A stretch of 64,000 bases of DNA from Liquorilactobacillus aquaticus DSM 21051. Its GTDB lineage: Bacteria > Bacillota > Bacilli > Lactobacillales > Lactobacillaceae. Shown piece by piece: positions 9,330 to 18,825 of this stretch. The translations under genes and the position numbers were made by a program. Location: the NCBI RefSeq assembly GCF_001436755.1, contig NZ_AYZD01000034.1, positions 1-64,000 of the forward strand. Reading direction: 5' to 3'. How positions within the stretch are numbered: position 1 is the stretch's first letter; each line of letters starts with the position of its first letter. The notes under the pieces were generated by a model, which did not search any database, was not told the DNA's origin, and worked only from the letters and a program-made list of their open reading frames with translations.

Positions 9330-9347
9330 AGGTCAAAGATAGTCAAA
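9330..9347 (+). promoter_or_regulatory. CtsR operator of clpE
   Basis: AGGTCAAAGATAGTCAAA is a direct heptad repeat (GGTCAAA, three-base spacer, AGTCAAA) that matches the CtsR consensus. CtsR represses clp genes in Firmicutes and is released by heat or protein stress. The position just downstream of the clpE -10 supports this use here. Confidence 0.9.
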
Positions 9348-9386
9348 TTGATCTTTATCCGATAATGAAAGGTCGTGATTAGTACT

Positions 9387-11588
9387 ATGTTATGTCAAAA
9401 TTGTCATCAAAATCCTGCTACGATCCATTTATCGACTAGTATTAATGGACGTCAAACTTCGATTGATCTCTGCCAAAACTGTTATCGTACTATAAAGGAA
9501 AGAAATCAACAACAAAACAATTCCAATATGATGTCAGATCCATTTGGTTTTGGGAGTTTAGATGATATTTTCCGTACCATGAATAACGAAAACACTAACT
9601 CACAATATCAGAAACCATCTAAAGACCCACGTCCGAGTTCTGGTAACACGGGCCGTGGAAATGGAAACGGTGGAATAATTGCACAATATGGATTAGATCT
9701 AACTGCTGAGGCAAAAAACAATCAGATTGATCCAGTTATTGGACGTGATAAAGAAATTGCACGCGTTATTGAGATATTGAATAGACGTACTAAAAACAAC
9801 CCTGTTTTAATTGGTGAAGCAGGAGTCGGGAAAACTGCTGTTGTTGAAGGACTAGCCCAAAAAATCGTTGATGGTGATGTTCCGCAGAAACTCCTTGATA
9901 AAAAAGTTGTTCGCCTTGATGTTGTTTCGCTAGTTCAAGGTACTGGAATACGCGGTCAATTTGAGCAACGCATGCAGCAATTAATGGATGAATTGAAACA
10001 ACAACAGAATACTATTCTTTTTATAGATGAAATTCATGAAATTGTTGGTGCTGGTAATGCAGAGGGTGGTATGGATGCCGGAAATGTTCTTAAGCCTGCC
10101 CTTGCACGTGGCGAATTACAATTAGTCGGAGCAACGACCTTAAATGAATATCGTGCTATCGAAAAAGATGCTGCGCTGGCACGTCGTCTACAGCCTGTTC
10201 AAGTTAATGAACCAAGCATTGAAGAAACAGTAAAAATTTTAAAAGGTATTCAAGGCAAGTATGAGAGTTATCATCACGTTAAATATACTGATGCAGCTAT
10301 TGATGCGGCTGTCAAGCTTTCCAACCGATACATTCAAGACCGGTTCCTACCTGATAAGGCAATTGACTTATTAGATGAATCCGGCTCTAAAAAGAATCTA
10401 ACTATCCAATCCATTGATCCAGAAGTAGTGGCTGAAAAAATTGCGAATGCGGAGAAACAAAAACAGGAAGCTTTAAAGAATGAAGATTACGAGAAGGCTG
10501 CCTATTATCGTGATCAAGTCAATCGGTTCAATAAGCTTAAAGACTCAAACGTTGACGAAAGCAATGCCCCAGTCGTAAGCGACAAAGATATGGAAAAAAT
10601 TATCGAAGAAAAGACAAAAATTCCTGTTGGAGAACTAAAAAATAAAGAAAAACAACAGTTACGGGATTTGTCTGCTTCACTTGAAGCACATGTTATTGGA
10701 CAGGATGAAGCTGTCAGCAAAGTTGCCCGCGCTATCAGACGTAATAGAATCGGTTTTAATAAATCAGGTCGACCAATTGGCTCATTCTTGTTTGTCGGAC
10801 CAACTGGTGTCGGCAAAACGGAAACGGCCAAACAGTTAGCGAAAGAATTATTTGGAACAACCGATGCGATGATCAGATTCGATATGAGTGAGTACATGGA
10901 AAAACACTCAGTTTCTAAATTAATCGGATCCCCTCCAGGTTACGTTGGATACGAAGAAGCTGGACAGTTAACTGAAAAGGTTCGACGCAACCCTTACAGT
11001 TTGATTTTATTAGACGAAGTTGAGAAAGCTCATCCAGATGTGATGCATATGTTCCTGCAGATACTTGATGATGGAAGGCTTACCGATTCACAAGGCAGGA
11101 CCGTCAGTTTCAAAGATACTATTATCATAATGACCTCAAATGCTGGTAGCGGCGATGCAGTGGCAAGCGTAGGCTTTGGTGCTGCTTCATCCGGCAAGAC
11201 ACATTCGGTAATAGATAAACTTTCTAAATACTTTAAGCCTGAATTCTTAAATCGTTTTGATGACATCGTCGAATTCAATCCCCTGACGAAAGAGGATCTT
11301 GTTTCAATTGTTTCATTAATGCTTAATGACGTTAATAGTATGCTCGCACAACAGAATCTGACTATCAAGGTTACTCCAGAAGTTAAAAATAAATTGGTAG
11401 ATTTAGGTTATAATCCCCAAATGGGAGCACGTCCTTTACGTCGTGTCATTCAGGAACAGATAGAGGACAAAATTGCTGACTACTATCTTGATCATCCAAA
11501 TGTAAAGAGCTTCAAAACTCTACTCAACGATGAAGATATAGAAGTAGTCTCAGCCGAAGACAAATCATCTGCTACTGAAACAAAGTAA
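9387..11588 (+). CDS. clpE: ATP-dependent Clp protease ATP-binding subunit ClpE
   Basis: HSP100 unfoldase that feeds misfolded proteins to ClpP during stress. The 733-aa protein begins with the ClpE-type zinc finger (Cys3, Cys6, Cys29, Cys32), followed by a Gln/Asn/Gly-rich linker to about residue 100. The first AAA+ module has GEAGVGKT, a UVR-like coiled coil lies in the middle (around [13 protein letters not shown]), and the second AAA+ module has GPTGVGKT and the [10 protein letters not shown] pore-region text. Start ATG at MLCQNC is preferred over an upstream GTG: family members start next to the zinc finger, and the AAAGG-GTGAT ribosome binding site fits it. It is monocistronic between the CtsR-controlled promoter and a strong terminator. 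Confidence 0.95.
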   Translation: MLCQNCHQNPATIHLSTSINGRQTSIDLCQNCYRTIKERNQQQNNSNMMSDPFGFGSLDDIFRTMNNENTNSQYQKPSKDPRPSSGNTGRGNGNGGIIAQYGLDLTAEAKNNQIDPVIGRDKEIARVIEILNRRTKNNPVLIGEAGVGKTAVVEGLAQKIVDGDVPQKLLDKKVVRLDVVSLVQGTGIRGQFEQRMQQLMDELKQQQNTILFIDEIHEIVGAGNAEGGMDAGNVLKPALARGELQLVGATTLNEYRAIEKDAALARRLQPVQVNEPSIEETVKILKGIQGKYESYHHVKYTDAAIDAAVKLSNRYIQDRFLPDKAIDLLDESGSKKNLTIQSIDPEVVAEKIANAEKQKQEALKNEDYEKAAYYRDQVNRFNKLKDSNVDESNAPVVSDKDMEKIIEEKTKIPVGELKNKEKQQLRDLSASLEAHVIGQDEAVSKVARAIRRNRIGFNKSGRPIGSFLFVGPTGVGKTETAKQLAKELFGTTDAMIRFDMSEYMEKHSVSKLIGSPPGYVGYEEAGQLTEKVRRNPYSLILLDEVEKAHPDVMHMFLQILDDGRLTDSQGRTVSFKDTIIIMTSNAGSGDAVASVGFGAASSGKTHSVIDKLSKYFKPEFLNRFDDIVEFNPLTKEDLVSIVSLMLNDVNSMLAQQNLTIKVTPEVKNKLVDLGYNPQMGARPLRRVIQEQIEDKIADYYLDHPNVKSFKTLLNDEDIEVVSAEDKSSATETK

Positions 11589-11645
11589 GGGCAAAATGTT
11601 CTGAGCTTTAGAGAGGACTACAAAAGTGAATATTGTTACCATTAG

Positions 11646-11696
11646 ATAAGGAGGCTGCGACAAAACGATTGTTTTGCCTCGGTCTCCTTATTTTTT
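11646..11696 (+). terminator. Terminator of clpE
   Basis: AAGGAG...CTCCTT with inner stem ACAAAACGATTGTTTTG, followed by TTATTTTTT, 60 bp after the clpE stop. Confidence 0.8.
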
Positions 11697-11887
11697 AAAA
11701 TCATCATAGAAAGATTTTTTCTCAGAAAATCTCACTTGTCCGAATCCGAATATTCCTTGTTTCATTTTTTATTTAATAGGTTTATATTAGGAATTGAACT
11801 AAGAAACTACACATGTTTTCATTTTTGGGTATATTTTAATTCTATACGCATTATATAATGCACTTACAAAGACAAGGAGGAATTTAT

Positions 11888-12172
11888 ATGCACTTAGTCG
11901 ATGTTAGTAACAGCTATTCAAGAAAAATTCAAAAAGAACTAGCACAGTCTTCTACCCATTTCATAAAAATCTATACTCTTGGCGGAACAAGAATCGTTTA
12001 TAAAAAAAACCAACAAAAAGAAGAATTGGTTCTCTCTAATAAGGTCCGTAAAGTTACAGATGAAGAAATCGATTTTACTTTGTCAAAATTAACTAATTTA
12101 ACGAAGCAGGATGTCGACATTACTAAGGCAAGAGACTTAGTTGAAATCATTATCAATGATAGTTCAAACTAA
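11888..12172 (+). CDS. DUF1827 family protein
   Basis: Small cytoplasmic protein of 94 aa that matches the DUF1827 family of lactic acid bacteria: N-terminus MHLVDVSNSYS, central IYTLGGTRIVY and a charged C-terminal half. No biochemical role is established to my knowledge. The start is the ATG seven bases after AAGGAGGAA, an excellent ribosome binding site; the longer frame that begins 30 bases earlier overlaps it and is rejected. It has a TATAAT-like element about 30 bp upstream. Spacing of about 90 bp to the next plus-strand gene leaves co-transcription open. Confidence 0.75.
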   Translation: MHLVDVSNSYSRKIQKELAQSSTHFIKIYTLGGTRIVYKKNQQKEELVLSNKVRKVTDEEIDFTLSKLTNLTKQDVDITKARDLVEIIINDSSN

Positions 12173-12261
12173 ACGTTATAAAATTACAGTTCTTACTGTT
12201 AATAGTCAGCAAAGACGATTATAATTTATATATTCAATAAATTATTAAGGTGGTGTTATTA

Positions 12262-13353
12262 TTGTCCTTTTCTGACCTCTTTAAACGCCTAATTATTAGA
12301 AATCCGCTTCGCAAGAACAGACATCATAAGAGAGTTTTCGAATCTGCTCCAAAAGATGAAACTTTAGCTGTTCGCTCTAAAACAATTACAGAGATCAAAG
12401 CAGCTGAAGAAAATGAAGAGGCAATCCGTCAGAAACCGATAACAATTGCACCTCAAAAGAACGTAACCCGTCAAAACGCGTTGCTTTTAGTTGTTTATCA
12501 AGATTTGCAAGGTAATCTTCTCTCTCCCTCACAAATTATTAGTGGCACACTGGGTGAAAAGTTAAGGTTACAGTTCAAGAAACTGACTGATTACAATTTG
12601 GTTAGGATCAAAGGATTTACCAGTTATTTTGCTTCGCACTACGGCATAATTACTTTAACCTATAGCAAAAAAGATGCTGGTGTAATTTGGGTAATCTGTC
12701 GCGATATTGATACTAACTTTTTCTTGACTGACCCGCAATTGGTCAAAGGAAAAGTTAAGGAACCATTCCAACTGTTTTCGCCTTCTCTTCCTGGGTATAA
12801 CCTACTCCGCGTTTCGGGTAAACTGCGGGGTAATTTTTCTTATGACCAAAGCTTTGTTACCTTTTATTATCGTCATAGCTCATGGAAAGATGTTAAAAAA
12901 ACTGAAACCTATTTAAGAATATTGGCACCTATTTCTAGCTATGAAAAACCGCAAGGGGAACAAATAAACATTTCTTTTGCACTGAACACTGTTTGGCGTA
13001 CCTTTTCTTCGATTACACTGAACACTGGCGAACTTTGGTACTGCCTAGGGGGAACGATCTGGGTTAAGTTCGATTCTAAAAAAATGGCTTATTCAAATAA
13101 GATGGAAGACTTCTCCATGTTATCACCCAAGGCTGTGGCGCAAGTCAAGAGGTTTAAAAATTCTAAAGAAGCATTGATTGATTTTATCCCAAATAAAGAT
13201 ATCGGTGTCTATGACTCACCATTTGGACAAAAAGTGGGTGCCCTTAAAGATGGAACTAAAGTTTCCATTACTGCAAAAACTTTGAATGATGATGTCGTAT
13301 GGTTCAAGCTTGTTCAAGATGTCTGGATTCCACGTCAATATCTTAAATTTTAA
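12262..13353 (+). CDS. MucBP-like and SH3-like repeat protein without export signal
   Basis: The 363-aa product is not a recognised named protein. Residues 1-75 are basic then acidic and apparently disordered. Two segments (about 80-140 and 150-215) show the MucBP-type pattern: a Tyr-x-Asp-x-x-Gly start, a GxxGE turn, Tyr-x-Leu, and a closing Thr-x-x-Tyr strand. The C-terminal third has two SH3-like segments, the last ending VWFKLVQDVWIPRQYLKF. No signal peptide, hydrophobic helix or LPxTG anchor is visible, which is odd for domains usually met on the cell surface. The start is TTG, six bases after AAGGTGGTG; GTG codons inside that ribosome binding site are less likely. A strong terminator follows. 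Confidence 0.6.
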   Translation: MSFSDLFKRLIIRNPLRKNRHHKRVFESAPKDETLAVRSKTITEIKAAEENEEAIRQKPITIAPQKNVTRQNALLLVVYQDLQGNLLSPSQIISGTLGEKLRLQFKKLTDYNLVRIKGFTSYFASHYGIITLTYSKKDAGVIWVICRDIDTNFFLTDPQLVKGKVKEPFQLFSPSLPGYNLLRVSGKLRGNFSYDQSFVTFYYRHSSWKDVKKTETYLRILAPISSYEKPQGEQINISFALNTVWRTFSSITLNTGELWYCLGGTIWVKFDSKKMAYSNKMEDFSMLSPKAVAQVKRFKNSKEALIDFIPNKDIGVYDSPFGQKVGALKDGTKVSITAKTLNDDVVWFKLVQDVWIPRQYLKF

Positions 13354-13385
13354 ATAGTTAACAAATTTTTATGGTGTAAAAATAA

Positions 13386-13428
13386 AAAGACGACCGGTCA
13401 AAATTCAAATTTTGACTTGTCGTCTTTT
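13386..13428. terminator. Bidirectional terminator between the MucBP-like gene and prfC
   Basis: AAAAAGACGACCGGTCAAAATT and AATTTTGACTTGTCGTCTTTTTT form a long hairpin with A and T runs on its two sides. It serves the plus-strand gene ending at 13353; prfC ends 140 bp away, so its use on the minus strand is less certain. Confidence 0.8.
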
Positions 13429-13567
13429 TTGCGTTCTATTTTTGCACTTTAGCAGAATTCATACTGAAGCGCTTGTAGACAACCAACTTATACCTAACCC
13501 AAAGTTCAGAGCACGTTTGTAGTCTGCCGTTAGCGCTGTTCTCCCTTGGCTCGGCTCCGAGATAATT

Positions 13568-15145
13568 TTATAATTTAGCAGTCAGCTTAACTTCTGGGTA
13601 CTTGTCTTGGAACCATCTTTCCGAAAATTCATTCTCAAATAAAAACAAAGGTTGTTCTTGGCGATCTTTAACCAACAAATTACGCGATGTGGACATTTTT
13701 TCGTCCAATTGCTCGGGTTTAATCCAACGGGCTATCTTCTTGCCCATTGGCGTCATTACAACCTCAGAATGATATTCATTTAACATTCTAAATTGAAAAA
13801 CTTCAAATTGCAGCTGACCAACAGCCCCCAAAATATAATCTCCCGTACTATAGCTTTGATACAATTGGATGGCCCCTTCTTGAACCAATTGATCTATTCC
13901 CTTATGAAACGATTTTTGTTTCATAACATTCTTAGCCGTAACCTTAACAAAAATTTCAGGCGTAAATTGAGGTAACTTTTCAAACTGAATTGTTTTTTTA
14001 CCACTATATATCGTATCCCCAATTTGAAAATTTCCGGTATCATACAAACCAATGATGTCGCCTGCAACCGCAGAATTCAGCGTTTCCCGTGTATCTGCCA
14101 TAAATTGTGTAGAATTGGATAAACGAATTTTTTTGTTTCCCCGTGCCAGAGTGACATCCATTCCGCGTTCGAATTTTCCTGAACAAATTCTAACAAACGC
14201 AATTCGATCACGGTGATTAGGATTCATATTGGCCTGAATTTTAAATACGAAACCAGAAAAAACATCATCTACAGGTTTAACAATATCATCATCATTTGTC
14301 CGGTGCTCATGTGGTGCAGGCGCAAACTGAAGATATGCATCTAAGAAAGTCTTTACTCCAAAATTTGTTAATGCCGATCCAAAAAAGACAGGCGTTAATT
14401 TACCTTGACTAATTTTTGCAGCATCAAAATGATTCCCAGCATCTTTCAATAGCTCAATTTCGCCCAGTACTTGCTGATAAATACTTTCTTCTTTCAGTGG
14501 ATGTTCACCAATAATTTCTCCACTATCATCAAGTTTAACGAAACTTTCATCCTTATCTTCACGACGGTAAAGTTCAATCCGCTTATTGAAAATATCATAT
14601 ATTCCTTTCAGACCTTTTCCCATTCCAATAGGCCAATTCATTGGGTAGGCTTGAATATTCAAAACTTCTTCAAGTTCAGTTACGAGATCTAACGGCTCTC
14701 TTCCATCACGATCTAGTTTGTTAATGAATGTGAAGATAGGAATTCCACGCATTTTACATACTTGAAACAACTTTTTTGTCTGTGGTTCTATTCCTTTAGC
14801 GGAATCAATCACCATAACAGCTGAATCTACTGCCATCAAAGTTCGATATGTATCCTCGGAAAAGTCCTCATGACCCGGTGTATCTAAGATATTGATCCTT
14901 TTCCCAGCATAATCGAATTGCATTACAGAACTAGTAACTGAAATACCACGTTTTTTCTCAATCTCCATCCAATCAGATTTTGCAAAACTGCCAGATTTTT
15001 TTGCTTTAACTGTACCAGCTTTGCGAACTACTCCCCCAAAAAGCAATAATTGCTCAGTAATTGTTGTTTTCCCAGCATCCGGATGAGAAATAATCGCAAA
15101 TGTTCTTCGTTTTTCAACAGCATCTATCATTTTTTCCTTTTCCAT
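13568..15145 (-). CDS. prfC: Peptide chain release factor 3
   Basis: GTPase that recycles release factors RF1/RF2 from the ribosome after termination. At 525 aa it is the normal length. Motifs seen are G1 SHPDAGKTT near residue 19, [16 protein letters not shown] (G3), and FINKLDRD (G4). The C-terminal part contains the [12 protein letters not shown] segment of the family. The start MEKEKM has GAAAGAGGT about eight bases upstream. It lies 85 bp downstream of the CNNM gene on the same strand. The interval has only a weak hairpin, so read-through transcription is possible. Confidence 0.95.
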   Translation of the reverse strand: MEKEKMIDAVEKRRTFAIISHPDAGKTTITEQLLLFGGVVRKAGTVKAKKSGSFAKSDWMEIEKKRGISVTSSVMQFDYAGKRINILDTPGHEDFSEDTYRTLMAVDSAVMVIDSAKGIEPQTKKLFQVCKMRGIPIFTFINKLDRDGREPLDLVTELEEVLNIQAYPMNWPIGMGKGLKGIYDIFNKRIELYRREDKDESFVKLDDSGEIIGEHPLKEESIYQQVLGEIELLKDAGNHFDAAKISQGKLTPVFFGSALTNFGVKTFLDAYLQFAPAPHEHRTNDDDIVKPVDDVFSGFVFKIQANMNPNHRDRIAFVRICSGKFERGMDVTLARGNKKIRLSNSTQFMADTRETLNSAVAGDIIGLYDTGNFQIGDTIYSGKKTIQFEKLPQFTPEIFVKVTAKNVMKQKSFHKGIDQLVQEGAIQLYQSYSTGDYILGAVGQLQFEVFQFRMLNEYHSEVVMTPMGKKIARWIKPEQLDEKMSTSRNLLVKDRQEQPLFLFENEFSERWFQDKYPEVKLTAKL

Positions 15146-15229
15146 TTCAAACCTCTTTCTTATACAAAATTATCTTTTTAAGTTCATTAAAATGAGCTCC
15201 AAATTAGAGCCATTTTTTTAACTTATTTA

Positions 15230-16537
15230 TCAAATTTCACGCATGCTTTTTTCCTTGCGCACGTGTTCCATGACTAAAGCTGCTGGTAAAATCACACGAA
15301 CCTTCATTATGCGTGAATCATCAATTAATTCCGTTAAAAGAACTACATGTTCATCCGTCTCGACCTTAACTTTTTCACCATCACTTGGTATAAAACCCAA
15401 TTTTGTTATTATATATCCTGCAATTGTATCAACTTCATTCATCACCAAGGTTGTTCCAAATTCACTATTAAAATCATCGAGTGAAAGCCGCCCTTGCACG
15501 ACAAATTCGTTATCAGATACCTTATGATATATTTGATCTGGCTGATCAGATTCATCATCAATCTCGCCGACAATTTCTTCTAAAAGGTCTTCTAAAGTAA
15601 CTAGACCAACTACACCGCCATACTCATCAAATAAAATAGCCATTTGATTTTGAGTTTTTTTCATCTCAAACATTACTTCATCAATTGTCATTGTTTCAGG
15701 TATAAATAACGCTGGTTGCAATACCCGTCTGATGGTAACGTGCTCAAAACCGTCTTTACGGGCAGTACGCAGCACATTTTTTATGTGCACTACCCCTAAA
15801 ATATTATCTTTATCCTCATTATAAACAGGTACTCTTGAATAAGGCATTTGCAAAATTGCATCAATATTACGATCATTGTCATTTTGAATATCAATCATGA
15901 AAGCATCAGTTCGAGCAACCATCACTTCACGTGCCATTTTACCATGCATCGAAATGACTCCTTCAATCATTTCAAACGCTTCGTTATTTAATTCACCATT
16001 TCCTTTTTCATGCGTAATCATGTCAATAATTGTTTCCCAAGAAGCTTTGTTTATCGTTTTATTTTTTTTGGTTTGGGGCGTCAGCTTTAAGCCGATTTTA
16101 TTTAAAAACAAAGCAAAAGGGTAAAAAAGACTTCCCAAAATTACAGCCGTACGGTAAGTTCTCTGAAAAAACCTAGAAGGACGCTCCCCAATGATTACTT
16201 TAGGAAATATCTGTGTTAATAAATACAAAACACTGGTCAGCAAACAGTTAATAAGGATAAAACACCCTATACCGTCTAACTCTGCACTATACAAATTCAA
16301 ACAGCCAAGCGTAACAATTCCAGCTTCCATCACTATTAGGAACACAATTGCCAAGTTGATTGCATTCAGATATTTTGCGAATCGCTCCAACTTATCAGGA
16401 ATTTCGTTTTTTACTTCATTGTTTGCCTTTAATAAAGAAAAAGCGGCCACTGAACTTGATAATATATATAAAGCTGCCAATATTAAAAATATTAAAATTA
16501 TTATCAGCCATCCTGCAGGTTCAGAATCTAAACTCAT
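15230..16537 (-). CDS. CNNM/HlyC-CorC family membrane protein with CBS domains
   Basis: Membrane protein of 435 aa. Residues 1-140 hold about four hydrophobic segments (DUF21/CNNM domain), residues about 190-320 a CBS-domain pair, with MVARTDAFMIDI and the acidic VVGLVTLEDLLEEIVGEI motifs, and the C-terminus a CorC/HlyC-type domain ending in an antiparallel-strand segment. Family members are implicated in magnesium or cobalt efflux or homeostasis; older labels as haemolysin are unsupported. The start is MSLDSE, preceded by GAGGAG; a longer frame 45 bases upstream begins inside the intergenic region. It follows the TagH-like gene by about 50 bp, so the two may be co-transcribed. Confidence 0.85.
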   Translation of the reverse strand: MSLDSEPAGWLIIILIFLILAALYILSSSVAAFSLLKANNEVKNEIPDKLERFAKYLNAINLAIVFLIVMEAGIVTLGCLNLYSAELDGIGCFILINCLLTSVLYLLTQIFPKVIIGERPSRFFQRTYRTAVILGSLFYPFALFLNKIGLKLTPQTKKNKTINKASWETIIDMITHEKGNGELNNEAFEMIEGVISMHGKMAREVMVARTDAFMIDIQNDNDRNIDAILQMPYSRVPVYNEDKDNILGVVHIKNVLRTARKDGFEHVTIRRVLQPALFIPETMTIDEVMFEMKKTQNQMAILFDEYGGVVGLVTLEDLLEEIVGEIDDESDQPDQIYHKVSDNEFVVQGRLSLDDFNSEFGTTLVMNEVDTIAGYIITKLGFIPSDGEKVKVETDEHVVLLTELIDDSRIMKVRVILPAALVMEHVRKEKSMREI

Positions 16538-16588
16538 ATCAGTTTTTACTCCTCTAAAAATTAATCTTAACTTAAGCCGCACTATCCA

Positions 16589-18055
16589 TCATTTCGGAAC
16601 TCTTATAATATCTCCCGATTTCAATTGGCTATCCGAAGTCATACTATTTATTTCTTTGATTTTATCAGCAGTTGTAGCATATTTTTGTGCAAGTCCCTCT
16701 AATGTATCACCATCAGAAACGTTAATGGTCTGCGTATTTTTTAATAACGCTGCCTTACTTTCACTAGACGCCTTAGCTGAAGAAGAGCTTGCTGCGCTCT
16801 CGCTTGATGCTTTTGACGATGCTGCTGAAGATGATGCGGCAGCTTGCGATGATGCTACTTTAGCTTTTGAATCCGACAACGCTTTGGATTTGCTGCTGTT
16901 TTTAGAAGCTTTTTTTGCCGTAGATTCCGTCTTTTTCTCTTGTTTACTTTTTTCAGAAGCTGTTTGTGTAACATCATTATTATTGCCAATACCTGCAAAA
17001 ATTTTATTATCGATGCTGAACCACACACCACCTATAATTAAAAATGTTACTAAAACACCTACTGCATACTTTAATTTGCTGTTTTTATTTTTCTTCTTGT
17101 TTTGTGGATTCTTTTCATCATCATTTTTTTCTTCAATATTGCCATTCTCATTATTTACCGGATCCACACCATGGTCTTTATAAAAAGCTTTACGCATACG
17201 CGGTTCATCTTTACGTGTGAAGCCATGTTTGAATTGCTCGCTTTTAAATTCCTCATAGACAGTACTAACATCAAAATCAATGCGTTCTTTCTGTTTTTTT
17301 GCTAAATAATCATTTTTTTCAGGTAAACTCAGCGACCTAAACCAATTAATATAATATTCAAATTGTTCTAAGACCTCTTTTGTTGGTCCAAAACCTTGAA
17401 CCTCACCATACTGAAGCCAGACAGTCCGTTCACAGAAGCGTTCGATATTGAAAACATTGGTATCCGCAATAATAAATGAGACCCCAATATCCTTCAATGA
17501 CTGAATTTTTTGGGCCGCTTTTATATAGAATATATTATCCAAGTTACCTAAAACACTATCCAGCAATACCAATTTAGGTGTTACAAAAAGAGCTATCCCT
17601 AAACTCAAACATGAGTACATACCAATTGAATAATCACCCACAGGGCGGTACAGCAATTCTCCTAAATCAGTAAAATTAATGATCGCATTGACCAAATGTT
17701 TGGCTTTGATTTCATCAAGTTCGGTTGCAGAAATTGCTTTTTGAATATTTTCCAATCCGGTCAGTGCATTATCCATACCACGTCGTGCACTTGCACGATT
17801 AACTTTTCCGTCAATCGTAATAAATCCCGTTGTTTGCTTCGTATTTCCTGCTAAAATGTCAATCAAAGCTTCTTTTCCTGAACCATTTGTACCGATCACT
17901 CCGACGGCCTCACCTTCACCGATATTCAGCGAGACTCCCCGTAATTCCCAGAAACTTTTCTTGTCACTGACGGACATTTTTGTTTTACCAAGGTCTTTCT
18001 TCCCCAGCAACAAAGGTTCATTTTTAGTAATATATTTAACTTCCATTTTTCTCAT
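16589..18055 (-). CDS. Degenerate TagH-like ABC ATPase with membrane anchor and LysM tail
   Basis: A 488-aa protein whose N-terminal 240 residues follow the TagH (teichoic acid exporter ATPase) pattern but with altered catalytic sites: Walker A is GTNGSGKE (Glu62 instead of Ser/Thr), Walker B is KLVLLDS (Ser167 instead of Glu), the signature is DYSIGMYS, and the H-loop histidine position reads IADTN. A charged linker precedes one hydrophobic helix near residues 337-353, then a Ser/Ala/Lys-rich extracellular stretch (about 380-440) and a C-terminal LysM domain (NVSDGDTLEGLAQKYATT). B. subtilis TagH also has a C-terminal anchor and wall-side domain, so the layout is kin. No TagG permease is encoded here; tagD lies upstream. 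ATPase activity is doubtful; a structural or scaffold role is inference. Start ATG follows AGGTGA by seven bases. Confidence 0.8.
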   Translation of the reverse strand: MRKMEVKYITKNEPLLLGKKDLGKTKMSVSDKKSFWELRGVSLNIGEGEAVGVIGTNGSGKEALIDILAGNTKQTTGFITIDGKVNRASARRGMDNALTGLENIQKAISATELDEIKAKHLVNAIINFTDLGELLYRPVGDYSIGMYSCLSLGIALFVTPKLVLLDSVLGNLDNIFYIKAAQKIQSLKDIGVSFIIADTNVFNIERFCERTVWLQYGEVQGFGPTKEVLEQFEYYINWFRSLSLPEKNDYLAKKQKERIDFDVSTVYEEFKSEQFKHGFTRKDEPRMRKAFYKDHGVDPVNNENGNIEEKNDDEKNPQNKKKNKNSKLKYAVGVLVTFLIIGGVWFSIDNKIFAGIGNNNDVTQTASEKSKQEKKTESTAKKASKNSSKSKALSDSKAKVASSQAAASSSAASSKASSESAASSSSAKASSESKAALLKNTQTINVSDGDTLEGLAQKYATTADKIKEINSMTSDSQLKSGDIIRVPK

Positions 18056-18116
18056 AATTTTATTCACCTAATATTTTGATTACACTGAAGCGATTCCTCA
18101 GCTGCTAACATCTTCA

Positions 18117-18139
18117 AGTTAAAAATATATAATTTTTAA
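18117..18139. repeat. Inverted repeat upstream of the TagH-like gene
   Basis: GTTAAAAA and TTTTTAAC flank TATATAA. The 8-bp arms sit about 60 bp before the TagH-like start, overlapping a TATATT element, and may be an operator or simply AT-rich promoter DNA. Confidence 0.3.
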
Positions 18140-18147
18140 CATAACAA

Positions 18148-18187
18148 TAAAAATAGCCTCGGTTGACATAAAAATGTTACCAAAGCC
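18148..18187 (-). terminator. Hairpin terminator after tagD
   Basis: On the minus strand GGCTTTGGT and ACCGAGGCT pair (with G-U pairs) around an inner ACAT/ATGT stem, followed by ATTTTTATTG. It starts about 20 bp after the tagD stop and would separate tagD from the TagH-like gene. Confidence 0.55.
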
Positions 18188-18205
18188 AAAAACACACTTA
18201 TTTTT

Positions 18206-18595
18206 CTAGTTCATTCCTAAATCATCTTTTATTTTTGTAGTTGAAATACCTTCAGTTCGAGGTAAATAAACAACTTGGCAATAATCTTCTAAAAAATCGA
18301 ACTTTCCTTTCCAATCATCGCCCATCACAAATAGATCAATGTTGTACTTAATAACATCGTTTATCTTTTGATCCCAATTTTCCTCGGGGATCACATCATC
18401 GACATATTTAATTGCTTCTAAAATATACTTCCGGTCTTCATATGAAGTATACGCTTTTTTTCCTTTAATCGCGTTAAATTCATCAGTTGAAACGCCGACT
18501 GTCAGATGGTCTCCTAAGGCAGCCGCTCGCTTTAACAGTCTAACATGACCTTTGTGCAGCAAATCGAATGTTCCGTAAGTAATAACTCTCTTCAT
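18206..18595 (-). CDS. tagD: Glycerol-3-phosphate cytidylyltransferase
   Basis: Makes CDP-glycerol from CTP and sn-glycerol 3-phosphate, the activated precursor of poly(glycerol phosphate) wall teichoic acid and its linkage unit. At 129 aa it has the family's usual length. Motifs are YGTFDLLHKGHVRLL (the HxGH nucleotide-binding site, near residue 14) and EGISTTKIKDDL (the RTEGISTT signature) at the C-terminus. The start is MKRVITYG, with GAGG eight bases upstream; a longer frame upstream is rejected. It is followed by a hairpin terminator and then the TagH-like gene. LTA made by LtaS does not need CDP-glycerol, so this gene indicates that wall teichoic acid or a related polymer is also made. 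Confidence 0.93.
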   Translation of the reverse strand: MKRVITYGTFDLLHKGHVRLLKRAAALGDHLTVGVSTDEFNAIKGKKAYTSYEDRKYILEAIKYVDDVIPEENWDQKINDVIKYNIDLFVMGDDWKGKFDFLEDYCQVVYLPRTEGISTTKIKDDLGMN

Positions 18596-18772
18596 TTTTT
18601 TAACCTCATCGTTCAACTCGAAATCAAATTTCTGCATTAACAACTATATTCTGGCTAAACTTGTCCCAAGTTTTAACCACTGTACTACTACAGCGACAGT
18701 TTTACCTCAAGTAACATAATAGCCATATCTCAGCTATACAGAATAATACTTAATCACTGTCTTTATAAACTT

Positions 18773-18798
18773 AGTATACAATAACATAGTTGTATACT
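18773..18798. repeat. Perfect inverted repeat between tagD and the AI-2E-type gene
   Basis: AGTATACAA and TTGTATACT are perfect 9-bp arms around an 8-bp loop. No T tract follows on either strand, so an operator is as likely as a terminator. Confidence 0.45.
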
Positions 18799-18825
18799 AG
18801 CGTCAATCAAGGGAAAACTATGCAT

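Noticed and set aside
16191-17183. 330-codon open frame on the plus strand
   Set aside because: It is antisense to the CNNM gene and the TagH-like gene, has low-complexity content mirroring the Ser/Ala-rich linker, and lacks a ribosome binding site.
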